Shown piece after piece: positions 45,680 through 56,909 of a DNA stretch of 64,000 nt. The notes under the pieces are model-generated. The model worked only from the letters and a program-made list of their open reading frames with translations, ran no database searches and was not told the DNA's origin. The stretch's first letter is position 1, and each line of letters opens with the position of its first letter. Made by a program: the position numbers and the translations under genes. Origin of the DNA: Chloranthus sessilifolius (lineage: Eukaryota; Streptophyta; Magnoliopsida; Chloranthales; Chloranthaceae); the NCBI GenBank assembly GCA_021018995.1, contig CM037598.1, positions 69,582,671 through 69,646,670 of the forward strand, given 5' to 3'.

Positions 45680-45977
45680 AGTAATCTGTCAAAATGAAAC
45701 AAATTTTCCAATTAACAATAATCGTGATCCTCATGATCCCATGACTTGAAAATATTTACATCCTACCTCGGATCCTAAAGGCATACTTCGATCACTATTG
45801 ATCGATCACATCAGTCAAACGTGGTCGTACAGATCCACAACCTATGCTCTAACAGAACCTACTACCATAGCCTTGAGTCCCTAGAAGATCTAAAGCCTAG
45901 GCTCTAACACTTAATGAACATCAGAAGTCTTGCCATATATTTGTGCCAGAGTTAAGTCTCCAAAGGCTTAACGTCGA

Positions 45978-45989
45978 GCTCTAATACCA
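45978..45989 (-). promoter_or_regulatory. Primer-binding site of B (initiator tRNA-Met type)
   Basis: Reverse complement TGGTATTAGAGC, one mismatch from TGGTATCAGAGC, two bases from the 5' LTR edge. Confidence 0.85.
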
Positions 45990-47857
45990 CCTGTGACAAC
46001 CCGACTTTTCCCCTTCTCGAAAATGGGAAAGGACGCGCCGTCGGATCACCTAACATGATCCTTTCTTACAAGTACATCATGTACAAAGTTTTACAATTGT
46101 GAAAGCAATAACTCAGATACGAAGAAATATGGCACAATTGATATCCATTCTTTTATCTAAAGCAGTAAACTTAACAAGAAATATAAACAGAAAACCTATA
46201 CATGCAATAGTAAACTATCTCAAACCATACCATACTATTGAATTATACATGTTTTAAAATAATCTATATATCACTCTCTCTCAAACCAATTTAGGAAAGA
46301 ATTCTTCCGCAGAATCTTCCTCTTCGTCTCCCTCGTCCTCCTCCTTAGGATGGTAGGTAGGATCAGCCTCGTGCTCAGGGTCCTGAGCAATATCTGCAAG
46401 TAAGACATAAAGTCATAGGATGAGCTATCATCAAAGTTCAGTAGGGAAATTTAAAGTGCTACTTTATATGTTAGATTTACAATTCACTTCTAAATGCATA
46501 AATTACAAAACTAAATACATTATATCTTACCTTATATCTATTCTAGCAACATTTAATATTTACTCTAGCAATATATAGTATAACAAGAAATAAATCATGC
46601 AAATATTGTATCATGCTGCCAGATTCATACTGCACAAATACGAGGAATTATATTGACAAGGAATCATGTTGGATAATTATAGAAATTATACTGAAATAAG
46701 ACATATACAAGAAACAAGAAAATCAATCTCCCGAGTTAGCGGGATCACTTGTCAAGCTCCCGAGTTAGCGAGATCACTTGGACCGAGAAAATCAAGCTCT
46801 CGAGTTAGCAAGATCAATTGGACGAGATATCAAGCTCCCGAGTTAGTAGGATCACTTAGACAAGATATCAAGCTCCCGAGTTAGCGGGATCACTCGGATG
46901 AGATATCAAGCTCCCGAGTTAGCGGCATCACTTGTTTTAAGACGAGAATAAAGACGTGCACATGACATCAAGAATGACAGTACATGAACAATGCATGTTA
47001 ACATGTATGCAAGAACATCATGAACAGGTATGATATAGCAAAACTGAATAACTGAGTTAACATAACTATTCATATTCATGCATCAAAACTGATCTTATCA
47101 TCATTTATAATCACACATTTAACTGAATTAGCATAATAGTCCTACATCACAACTGCTTGGATCCTTATCATGTATATCTATTCATCAAACTTGACACGAG
47201 CATAGTCATGTAAAGGCATTCATGTAAACTGAAATTAGCATAATCATTAATATTCATCTATCAAACTGAGCTAACTATTCATCAAAACTGGTCTAGCATA
47301 TTCCTTCTTGATCACACGCCACATCTGACCTATTCTTTTATCATGATTCATAAACTCATCTATCTCCTATCTATGATTATTATACATGATTATACATGAG
47401 CAATACATGAGCAATAAATGATCATCATTAATCAGAACCATTCCTCTAAACTGATTTAGCATTATCCCATTATCACAACTAATTTCGCATCATCCTTTAA
47501 CCATAAATCAACATTAATTTCATTAGTAACATATCCATCCCAACTGACATGAGTTCCTTATACAAACTGACATTATCACATGCGTTTATCATCAACAAAA
47601 CTGATTGACATCCGTATAAATCTCTAATCATCATTTAAACTGCCTTTATATTCAAAGACTATCATGCTGACATATATTCATAGAATAATCCAATGTCGAG
47701 CTAAACTATCATGATTCGAGCATCAAAGTTTATGGTATAAACATATATGGCGTTGGTCTTACCATCATCATAGCTTAGTATACCTCAGCAGAACTAGCAC
47801 AACTAGCATATTTATAGCAACTGAAACTATTACTAGCATATGGATCAAACTAACATA

Positions 47858-47862
47858 GGCTA
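47858..47862. repeat. Left target-site duplication of solo LTR C (GGCTA)
   Basis: Exact copy at 50845-50849; the uninterrupted LTR at 40630-40640 has one GGCCTA-like site here. Confidence 0.93.
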
Positions 47863-50844
47863 TGTCACGACCCAGAATCCTTACCCGATATCGAGGGCCC
47901 AAAATTCCGTGTTATGACACCGCATGCTGGTTAAGGCAATAAGCGGACATACACATAATCTATAAATTGACTTAGCATATGGATTGAGGCATTTAAGATA
48001 GCATTAAAAATAATTTACTCATAAATTAATAACGAAAAACGTAGACAATAATAATGAAGTACTTAATCCTAACCATGAATCTAGGATATCAAATCAAAAT
48101 CAGTTTCAGATAGGGTAAAACGGTCTCAAATGTAAACTCACACAATATATCAAGGCTAAAACAAGTCTCTCAAGAAATAATGAAAACTAGAGTAGAAGGG
48201 TTCTCAATGCTGGTAAAAATCTGCTGGATCTACGCTCTCATCAAGGTGGTAGCCGACATCCTTGTTTATATGAGCCATCTCCGGATCAGCAGCTTTCAAA
48301 TCATCAAGGACGGGATAAGCAGAATCTTCACCTGAAACTGTTAGATTTTGGGAGGGGGTGAGTTTACTCAATCGCGTAAACTCAGCGGGTTGCACAATCG
48401 ATCCACCATAACTTACTCAGGTGGGCGTGTGTGCAATCGCTTGAATTGCGGTGCATTTTTAAAATATAACCAACATCTTAAATAAATGAAATAACTTATC
48501 CATAATTCATAGACTATCATAATCAAGACTGAAAAATATACTAATATAACATGAAGAGTGCATGATGCTTCTATTTTCTTATCTCTTTTCCTATTTGTCT
48601 CATCAACTTAGCATACGTGACATATCGTAAGTCTTATTAATTACTCCATACGCCTACACAACGTACTTCGCATCTTATCTTATTTAAACGATCTGTGCCA
48701 GGATCGCTGCTCGAGCCTACCACGCGAGGTCCACGTGTAGATAACCACCTAACCTCCATATCATAATATAAACCACCATCCAGCCAGATGAGGTTGCCGG
48801 CATAGTAACCACGATGTCCCCTTAGTTCGAGACAAAGCTATAATGTCCTTAAGACCCGTCTTGACTGCAGACGTTGAGCCCTTACGGTGGCTCGTAAGGT
48901 ATGGCACGTGTAGAAACTTAATTTATATTTAGCTGGCCTTCACAGCGTATCTTAACCTATCATAACATTATTCGGTTCTGGGCTTAGGTCCCCGCCCCGA
49001 TTTTATATTTGTGTGGGCTTAAGTCCCCACTTTCTTAATATATATGTGTCTTAACATATTCTTTTCTTATTTTCTTCTTAAAACTTAGTTAGAATAGGCC
49101 ACGGTGTGATAGGCTTCACTAAACCACGTTTTCCAAGGGAAGGGTTCCGTAGTAACCTAGATGTACTTCGTGTGGTATCCCATACTACCATAGAGGGGTT
49201 GCATCCGTACATGGATGCCTACATTCCAAGTTCCACGTGACCGTGAAAGAAACCCCACCGTGACGAAGGCTTAAGTCATGTGTCATATTTTATTCTTAAC
49301 TTATATGCGTATGCCCTATCGTGATTTTCTATATGATGAATGTCATACGATAATGGTGAACATATATAAGAATGAATTATAACATAAACCTTAAACATTT
49401 CATATTTTTGAAGAAAATTAATAAAGAGCATAACATACGAAATATTAAAGTAAAACAGAAAATAAGAAATATTTAACTATATTTATTTTACAATAGTGTT
49501 GAAACTATACTTCATTAAAGTTAATTATATTCATGAAATTTGGTGATTGACTGGTATAGCGATCCAACATATTTTAAAATTCTAAAGGAGCGCATGTGTC
49601 AATTCAAGAATTGTATGAGGCTTAGAGGAGGTAATAGAATGGTAAGTATTGAAAAGCATCCATATTTGACCCCTTAAACTTATAGATTGTTATTCGATGC
49701 AAGCTATTTAATGTATTTTATTTAATCTTAGGGATTTATAAGTCTAGAGATAAGTTTAGCATAAAGTAGTCAAAGAGTTAAAAAAATAATGTCAAACCTG
49801 TGTAACCTTGGATCATCTAAAACGTATCCCGACTTGCAGCTCAATTTTGACCTTAAAAATATTAAATTCGTGAAATTACTATTTCAGACAAAGTTGTAGA
49901 TCTCGTTGTCTTCTTTCCAATGCCGCAAGAATCACGTCAATCCGAGTTCGGGATAAAAAGTTATGGCCAAAATACCGAGGCTGTGTCTGTTGAAGAGTTT
50001 GGCCGAATTTCACGAAAATCTGGGAAAAACGATCCTATCGATTTTGGGCCTAATTTCTATGTTTTTAAGACCCGAAATTTATCAAAATTTAAGGAAAAAT
50101 TAGGGTTTTCTTTTTAAGAAATAACTAAATAATTTAAGATGGATTTAGAGGCACCCACCTGTTGAAGCGTGTTTCGAATCCTACGATAATTTGGGTTGAT
50201 GGAGATCGGATTCGAGAGACGATATGCCCGAGTCTTTTCGCGAGAATTCCTTTCTTACGATAAATTGGTCGCGGCGATGAGAAACTTTGATGGTGTAAGA
50301 TTCTCTGATAAGATCGAAAATCGATGGAGATCCGACGAGGAATTATGAAAGATGGCACTGTCAGAGCTTTTGCAGAGAAGAGGGGATAAAGAAAGACAAC
50401 TGAGAGAAGAAGTAAATATATATCTAATTCCTTGTATAGGTTAACTCTAATTAAGACTTTCCGTATAAGATTTAATAAAATAGTAGTTTTTCTACGCAAG
50501 TAGAATTCATACGTGACTTGAAAAGCTTGAGAAGAGGTTTTGCTCCAGCGCTTTGTGTAAGCACCAAGGTAAATGGTGATTCTCTCCCAAATTTACAGTT
50601 GTGCCCTTTAACCCGCTTCACTCTTCAAACGGGCATAACTTTTTATATTCTTATCGAAAATCGACAAATTATATATCGTTGGAATCGTATCGACGAGTAC
50701 TCCGCATTGAGTCTAATATTGATATATAAAAAAATCAGACTATTTCTAAAGTGAGTATATTCCGGTGTGGAGCGTTAGCACCACGCACTGTGTGGTACAT
50801 CATCTAATACCATTAAATAAAATTCAAAAATCTGGGTTATTACA
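47863..50844 (-). mobile_element. Solo LTR C (2982 bp)
   Basis: On the + strand TGTCACGACCC...GGGTTATTACA with perfect GGCTA duplications, so sense is the - strand. It has no internal region. Shared with other LTRs: the block GGCCATAACTTTTT with ACTCGGATTGACGTGATTC (about 49913-49980, - strand), CAAAATCTAACAG, and an acidic frame (48204-48395, - strand) with AADPEMAHINKDVG and DPADFYQH before its stop. No obvious palindrome array. It inserted after B did. Confidence 0.93.
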
Positions 50845-50849
50845 GGCTA
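50845..50849. repeat. Right target-site duplication of solo LTR C (GGCTA)
   Basis: Exact copy of 47858-47862. Confidence 0.93.
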
Positions 50850-50999
50850 ATTATAACTTGCTAATCAGGGATGAATTTGAAAATAAAATATAAATTAATA
50901 ATGTAAACTCCCTACTTGACACCAGGTTTACGTGTAAGTGGTTTCCCATGCACGCACGTCTTCAAGCAGACGCATCATGTGCACCAAGTGGCACCTACA

Positions 51000-51068
<69 letters not shown>

Positions 51069-52693
51069 GTATATCTTCAGGGGTAATGGGTCACCTGAGA
51101 CCCAATATATGTGTTGCGTACTATTTACAAATATAGAGAGTCACTGCACGTAGGTCAAATACAGACCAAGAGCCTATTAAGTAAAAATGGCAGCTATACA
51201 TAGGCTTGCCTCGGCAAGCCAGTCAGTTGGGTACCTTGCCATAAATTGTCACTAATTTTTGACCTTCTAAATGTTAGATTCATGAAATTTTCACTTCATA
51301 AACGTTGTAGGGCTCATTGTCCCCTTTCCAACGCATCAAGAATCGTGCCAATCGGAGTTTGGGGTAAAATGTTATGACCAAAATACCGAACAGTGGTCAA
51401 TGCACAATGCTTGCCACGACAAGCCTGAGCACCTTGCTGCGGCAATCATGTAAGGTTGCCGTGGCAAGCCTGTCAGGCTTGGCTTGCCAGGGTGTTTTCT
51501 ACTCCACTTTGACTTCTTTTACCCAGGTAATTGGCTGGGTCGTTGATATATATATAAAGCGTATATCTTTTATCTATATTGTGTACAAAAATTGAATTTT
51601 CGTATTTATTCTTATGCTGAAATTTTGGTGAATTTTTATTTTGAATCCGGCATTAAAAGCTCCGAAGTGTATATGTTCATGTCATGACTTTAGCATGAGA
51701 TCTATGCTCCATCAACACTAAATCAACCATCTTTGTGTCGCCAATTCGATTTCATATAATTGACAGCACAGAGTGATAATCTCGTAGCCCATACATATAA
51801 TATACAAAGTCAGTGTACCTTTTAGTGGACTTGCGGTTACGATGGTGCTGAACGTCCATTAACGTCGTGTTTGCCAAGGATGTAAGAGTCAAGGATGTAT
51901 GGAGTTTACGGATACCAAGGGTTGTTTCAGAAATTGCAGGATTGCAAGCTGTGAGCTAAGGAATTCAAAGGTGTACAAGGGTGTAGTTGAGTGTAGTTTT
52001 AATTGCTAGGCTCCTTTTTGCTGAATGTGCTAGTAGTTGCCAAAGTAGGAAGAAGGAGAAAGCCCCTATGTTTTTTTTTTGTTTTTATACTTGTTAAGCT
52101 GCACTTTGCTTGCATGATAATGCATTGGTGACTCATTTGAGTCGTGTAGTCATACGAAATACAAAGTAGCTGATAAGCCTCTTAGGTCCTAATTCCATAC
52201 TAGGCTAGCACATGGTAGTTAAATATATCCCACAACAGACAAACAAGGCTATCCTTGTATATGAGTCATATACACTATTGCAATGTATAAGCTATTTGGA
52301 CTAAGTTCCCATGTAAGGCCCATATGGGCATGTCTTGGTATAAGCAGATATGCCAAAAGAGGTTTATCCTCTATATAAAGCTCATACGGGCTTTTATGTG
52401 TATTGTGTATAAGTGGAGAAGACAAAATAGGCTGATATATGACACTTGTTTCACTTGATTTATATTGGGTTGGGCTAACTTAGTAGCCATATCCTTTAGC
52501 TCAGTAAAGTTTTTGAAAGATACTATCACACTTATATCACACTTTTATACGTAGAAAATTTTACTTGTGCTAATATTGACTGGATCACCACATCTTATTG
52601 TTTTATCCTAGACCATTTAGGGCTAGTGGTAGGCATATGCCTAATCGGGTTTTTATCTATTCCACAAAGTGTGACAAACGCGCAACTGTTACA

Positions 52694-52840
52694 CTCCATG
52701 CCAAACTGCAGGCCTTGATCAGGACCTTGAGCACGAGAGTGATCCTACATACCAGCCTGAGGAAGAGGAGGATGACGAGGAGGGAGAGGGTGATGTGTCT
52801 ACTGAGGACTTCTTTCCTTAGACTTGATAGAGAGAGAAAC
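52694..52840 (+). mobile_element. LTR D, right piece, with acidic 38-codon mini-ORF
   Basis: Continues LTR D after the B insertion. 52708-52821 is an open frame (AGLDQDLEHESDPTYQPEEE ... EDFFP, TAG) beginning at CTGCAGG. It is cut at 52840 by element A. Confidence 0.75.
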
Positions 52841-53198
52841 TGTGACAGCCCGGATTTCGGCACCCCGAAACCCGTGGCATCAGCACGATCATCTTGACCG
52901 TGCCACTTGACTAAGCACGGAACACTGGTATATCAAGCAACAATAATGAACTGAAAATAATAATTAGAATCGCAGAATAAATATAATTTTAAAACCTTTC
53001 AAAAGACAGTTCTACCCTCATGCCTCTGCATGAATGGAGAACCGATCCGAACCATCGATGATAGTTAATCATCACAGATGGTTCACCCAAAAGAATAATC
53101 CCAAACTTTAATTACATTATTTAACCAAAAATCAGGCTTGACATACCAAGCCGCACCAATAATCTCACAAAACTCTCAAAGCTGTGCAACAGAGTCCT

Positions 53199-53306
53199 CT
53201 AGAAGAAGTCCTCTGGAGGTGGCTCTAACTCGTCACCAGGTGCCAAGTCTGACTCACCAGGGTCAACGTCCCCTGAAGCGTCAACAACTGCTAACAATGG
53301 ACCTGC
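53199..53306 (-). other. Acidic 36-codon mini-ORF in 3' LTR A
   Basis: AGPLLAVVDASGDVDPGESD then LAPGDELEPPPEDFF and TAG. The frame in the 5' LTR copy (62292-62399) is also 36 codons, with PPPKYFF at the end. It starts at a GTCGCAGGT acceptor-like site. Confidence 0.5.
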
Positions 53307-54326
53307 GACGTATAGTCATAAGGGTGAGCTACATCCTAGCTCAATAGGGAACATAACACAATTGAACATATAAATTACAACTCACATATATTCCATGCTA
53401 TGCCATGCATGATGTGTCTATGCAGTTACTGATGAAAATAGTTGAAAAGAATCATATTTTACTGGTAGTTTACTCAGGTCTTTTAATTATTCACGAATGA
53501 CACTGAAAAGGCCTAAAGCAAAACTTAACCTTTCAACTTAAGTAATCCCCGAGCAATATAGCATCGAGCCCCGATGAGATACCCTTCATCGTCATCTATA
53601 TAGATAGTTTTAAACGTATTCCCTGGGAATACAAATAGTACCCAAGCCCCTTTCCCCTGGGGATTGGTGGCGGGATTTCACTTTTATCAATTCAACACCC
53701 TGGGGTGTACTTACTATGTACGAATAAGCTTCCGCACTGGCTTACGGTTTCGCCGCCGTATCGGTCACGGATATCCTGCCGCGTCAGTCGTGGGTATCCC
53801 GCCACGTCGGTGGGGTATCCTATCAAACCTCAAATAACAAAAATATCAGGTGTTTTACATTATTCACCGTGTGAGTGTGGTATCTTATATCAGTTAGACC
53901 CTATCAGACATTATTCAATCATAGATACATCCCTGGGATGTATCCATATACTTGCATCACACCTGATGCTCTTATTACTTCACTTCCTCACCCCCTGGGG
54001 ATGGCTCATTATGATTTCTCTTATAGATGTCACACACACACCCTTTTCATAAATTCTTAAGCAATTAAAATAGTTTTACATTTGGGTTCTATATCACTAC
54101 ATACATGCTCTTGCAAAATAAAGTACATGCTCAAGGTGTTCCCTACCTCAAGCCTCTGTTTGATCATGCATCAAGGTCCCACGAGGCTCCTTGTGCCCAA
54201 GTTTATACGTACCACCTATGGTACAATATAACACATGCAACACATCACTAAAGATGCAATAAGGAAGGTCCAAGAACCCCCGAGAATCTTGAAGTCAAAC
54301 TAAAAAGTCAATAAAACTGGCACAGT

Positions 54327-54776
54327 CGATTAATCGAACTCCAAAGTCGATTAATCGATTCCCAAAATTGATTAATCGAAATTCAAAGTCGATTAATCGA
54401 TTCCTTAAATCGATTAATCGAGATTCCCATTCGATTAATCGAATCCCAATTCGATTAATCAAAATTCTCTACTCTATCCATTCGATTCTCAATTCGAGTA
54501 ATCGAATTCCCAAAATCGATTAATCGAACTGAACTCGATTAATCGAAATTCAACTCGACTAATCGAAATCCCAATTCGATTAGTCGATTTCCCCAGACTA
54601 CATTTCTCCATCCACTGGAGGTTCCCAGTCGATTAATCGACTCTAAAATCAATTAATCAAAATCCAAAGTCGATTAATCAAAACTCAGTTCGATTAATCA
54701 AAATCGTGTCTTTTGACTTTTCAACTTCTTGGCAAAAATTGATTAATCGAATCTCACTTTCGATTAATCGAAATGG
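54327..54776. repeat. TCGATTAATCGA array in 3' LTR A
   Basis: About twenty copies of the 12-bp palindrome spaced about 20 bp with short spacers such as ATTCCCAAAA. The 5' LTR copy (63424-63851) shows many single TCGA to TCAA/TTGA changes relative to it. Confidence 0.93.
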
Positions 54777-55382
54777 CCTGATTCAGCCCCCTTTTGGGCT
54801 GTTCTTCCCAATCTTCTTCCAACTGATTTCTCTTTCTTTTCTAAGCCATTATCCTATGATTTTAGCTATTTCTAACTACAATTTAAACCCTTCAATCTAT
54901 GCATTTAATTTACAAGAATTTTACCTTCAATCAATCTCGAATTGATTTTTAAGAATTTTACCTTCAATCAAAGGGGTTGGAAAGGCTAGGGTTCCAGCTT
55001 TGCTTCTAGCGGATCCTTTGCGTCGAATCTGGTGTTACGTGCTTGAATCCCCCTTCCAAACCGTTGCAATAAATCCTTAATCACCCACCTTCTTTACTCT
55101 TCTCTCTCTCTCTCTTCTTTACTCTCTCTCAACAACCAACATTAATTTTAGGGTTATTAAACCTTTTTATCTCCCCTCAAACTTGTGTATTTAGCACATG
55201 CACCGTAATAGGTGTATGTGAGTTCGGATTTACATCAATCTCCACACATTCACTCTAATTCTCACATCTCATCTATTCATTGCACCCTATGCCAACTATT
55301 GAACTCTTATTTGGTCAAACCTATGACCGGTTGGGCACGGATCCCGAGGTCACTGTTTAACGTGATTTTTCTGGATATTACA

Positions 55383-55416
55383 TCCTCCCCACCTTGGGAA
55401 TTTTCGTCCTCGAAAA
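55383..55416 (-). promoter_or_regulatory. PPT and pre-PPT hairpin of element A
   Basis: PPT complement TCCTCCCCACCTT (55383-55395); 55401-55416 TTTTCGTCCTCGAAAA is the conserved inverted repeat. Confidence 0.85.
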
Positions 55417-55736
55417 TAACCCAAGGGTGGGTTGGTCTGCCCCCCCCCCCACACTCTCAGGTGAGGTGGCCCAATTGACTCCAGACATAGCAAGGCAATT
55501 ACAAAAAATACAAGTATAGAATAGAAAATACAATGATACTAGAAAATTTACACCAAAATTTGTGATTTCTATTAAGTGTTTGAAATTTTTTTACAAATTG
55601 CCAGATAGGTTGGCATACAAACACTCATACATACAAGGAAACCACTCAAAAAGAAGATGAGAGCACGAGGCTCATGTCGTCCCCTCGTCAGGCAGGTCGG
55701 GTGGTGGAGCAGGCTGCTCCATCTGAGCTGGCGGAG

Positions 55737-56549
55737 CTATGGGGGCAGGCGGGTCTGCTGGAGCTGGCTGAGTGGTCGGAGGTAGCAGTGGTAGCTCTGT
55801 GTTGTGGCGTCTCGGTGTGGCCCGATGCAGTGGAAGTACCGGCTCGTGCTTGCGGTGGTCGGACGAAAGACAGGACCCCTATGGAAGGCGGTCCATCCCT
55901 CGGTCCACTCCTCCTCCTGAGCTAAGTACTGCTGATAGTTGGACAGGTAGATGTAGCAGAGCGTATGGAACATAAGGAAGTCCATCCTCCGGTTCATCCG
56001 CTGGTTGTTGGCCTCCATGCGTGCCAACACGTCCTCGCTGGTAGGACCGGAGTGAACTGCGCGCCGGCGGTAGAATGATGTAGGTGTTGCTGGCGCGGAC
56101 TGTGCTGGTGGTGTAGTTGTAACGGTGGTATGGGAGGGTGCCCCCTCCGCAGATGGCTCAGCCGGGTGTGCCCCACCCACAGGTGGGTCCTGATGTGGTT
56201 GTGGGGGTGGTGGTGGTGCTACTGCCGTTGCTGCTGCTGCTGGAACTGGACCCGGAGCCGGTAGGGTCCTCTTCAACAAGTTATAACTACGGCTCCATGA
56301 AGACTTCGAAAATGTCTTCACTCGGTCCGTCGCCCGCACCTCGTGGGGCGATATCATGTACTCGGGAGCGTTAGAGTAACACTCCAATATGCACGAGATC
56401 AACTGAGCATACGACATTTTCTCTTTGGGCCTCAAGTTTCCCTTCATTAGTTTTCCTTTTATATACTTCATCCCCTCTAGGATGATCATGGTCGCGTCGA
56501 ACCACCCAATTCGATTAATCAAAATTCTAAATCGATTGATCAAAACCAA
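55737..56549 (-). pseudogene. ORF3 of element A, N-terminus replaced by palindromic array
   Basis: Reverse-strand frame 3' of integrase. The first 15 or so codons (LINRFRILINRIG) are translated from the TCGATTAATCGA array itself. Real ORF3 homology then begins at WFDATMIILEGMKYIKGK and MSYAQLISCILE, equivalent to FDVAAVVFEGIKHGQ of E. It continues with a Pro-rich linker and a segment with NQRMNRRMDFLMFHTLCY and QYLAQEEEW. The N-terminal half present in E is missing, probably by deletion into the array. A stop follows at 55737; about 350 bp separate it from the PPT. A chromovirus with ORF3 is unusual, as ORF3 is best known from Athila-type elements. Confidence 0.65.
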
Positions 56550-56706
56550 TATCGATTAATCGAAATTTCACTTTGTCATTTTTCTAATCCTTATTCAAGT
56601 TCCCAGTCACTGGCGCATGCCAGTCGACTAATCGAACAAAATTGATTAATCGAATTTCCAAATCGATTAATCGATTTGAAAATCGATTAATCGATTTTGA
56701 TCAAAT
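56505..56706. repeat. Internal TCGATTAATCGA array between integrase and ORF3 of A
   Basis: About nine sites of the A-specific palindrome, including AAATCGATTAATCGATTT near 56670-56700. Same motif as in A's LTRs, same relative position as the internal arrays of G and E. Confidence 0.9.
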
Positions 56707-56909
56707 TCTGTTGGTTTTCAAATTTCTCTGTCTATTTGATTTGTCTTGGTAATTTATGATATCAAGTGATCCTTGGTTCTACAAAACACATCATCATGGT
56801 CATGTGTGTATATAAAAATTTTTTCTTCGTCATACTTTGATAAAAAATTTCATTGGATTACAAGTTTTGTCAAAATCCACAAACACACTTGCGGGGGTAC
56901 AATTGATTC

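Larger units (their letters stand above)
38810..52693 (-). mobile_element. Degenerate Tekay-type chromovirus B, with solo LTR C nested in its 5' LTR
   Basis: Reverse-strand element: 3' LTR 38810-42490, PPT 42491-42508, internal 42509-45991, 5' LTR 45992-52693 (about 3.7 kb once C is removed, matching 3681 bp for the 3' LTR). The internal region is only 3.5 kb against 6.5 kb in A: the integrase core, most of gag and any ORF3 are gone. PBS is initiator-Met type. It inserted into LTR D. Confidence 0.9.
45992..52693 (-). mobile_element. 5' LTR of element B, split by solo LTR C
   Basis: Two pieces, 45992-47862 and 50850-52693, plus C and its duplication. Colinear with 38810-42490, including mini-ORF, minisatellite, TA run (51003-51065) and palindromes. 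Confidence 0.9.
52841..55382 (-). mobile_element. 3' LTR of element A (2542 bp)
   Basis: On the + strand TGTGACAGCCCGG...GGATATTACA. Contains the acidic mini-ORF 53199-53306, GC-rich GGGTATCCCGCCACGTCGG repeats (53735-53820), the TCGATTAATCGA array (54327-54776) and a CT-rich run near 55100. Confidence 0.93.

Noticed and set aside
50938-51153. ORFs through the TA run with Tyr-Ile repeats
   Set aside because: Simple-sequence artefact; the same happens at 41132-41515.
52598-52897. A 99-codon + strand ORF near the B/D/A junction
   Set aside because: It crosses the B LTR end, LTR D and the start of LTR A, so it is a junction artefact in a different frame from the acidic mini-ORF.
54327-54776. 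CRISPR-like array of repeats with short spacers
   Set aside because: Units are imperfect palindromes with variable, non-unique spacers inside a plant LTR and no cas genes. CRISPR does not apply.
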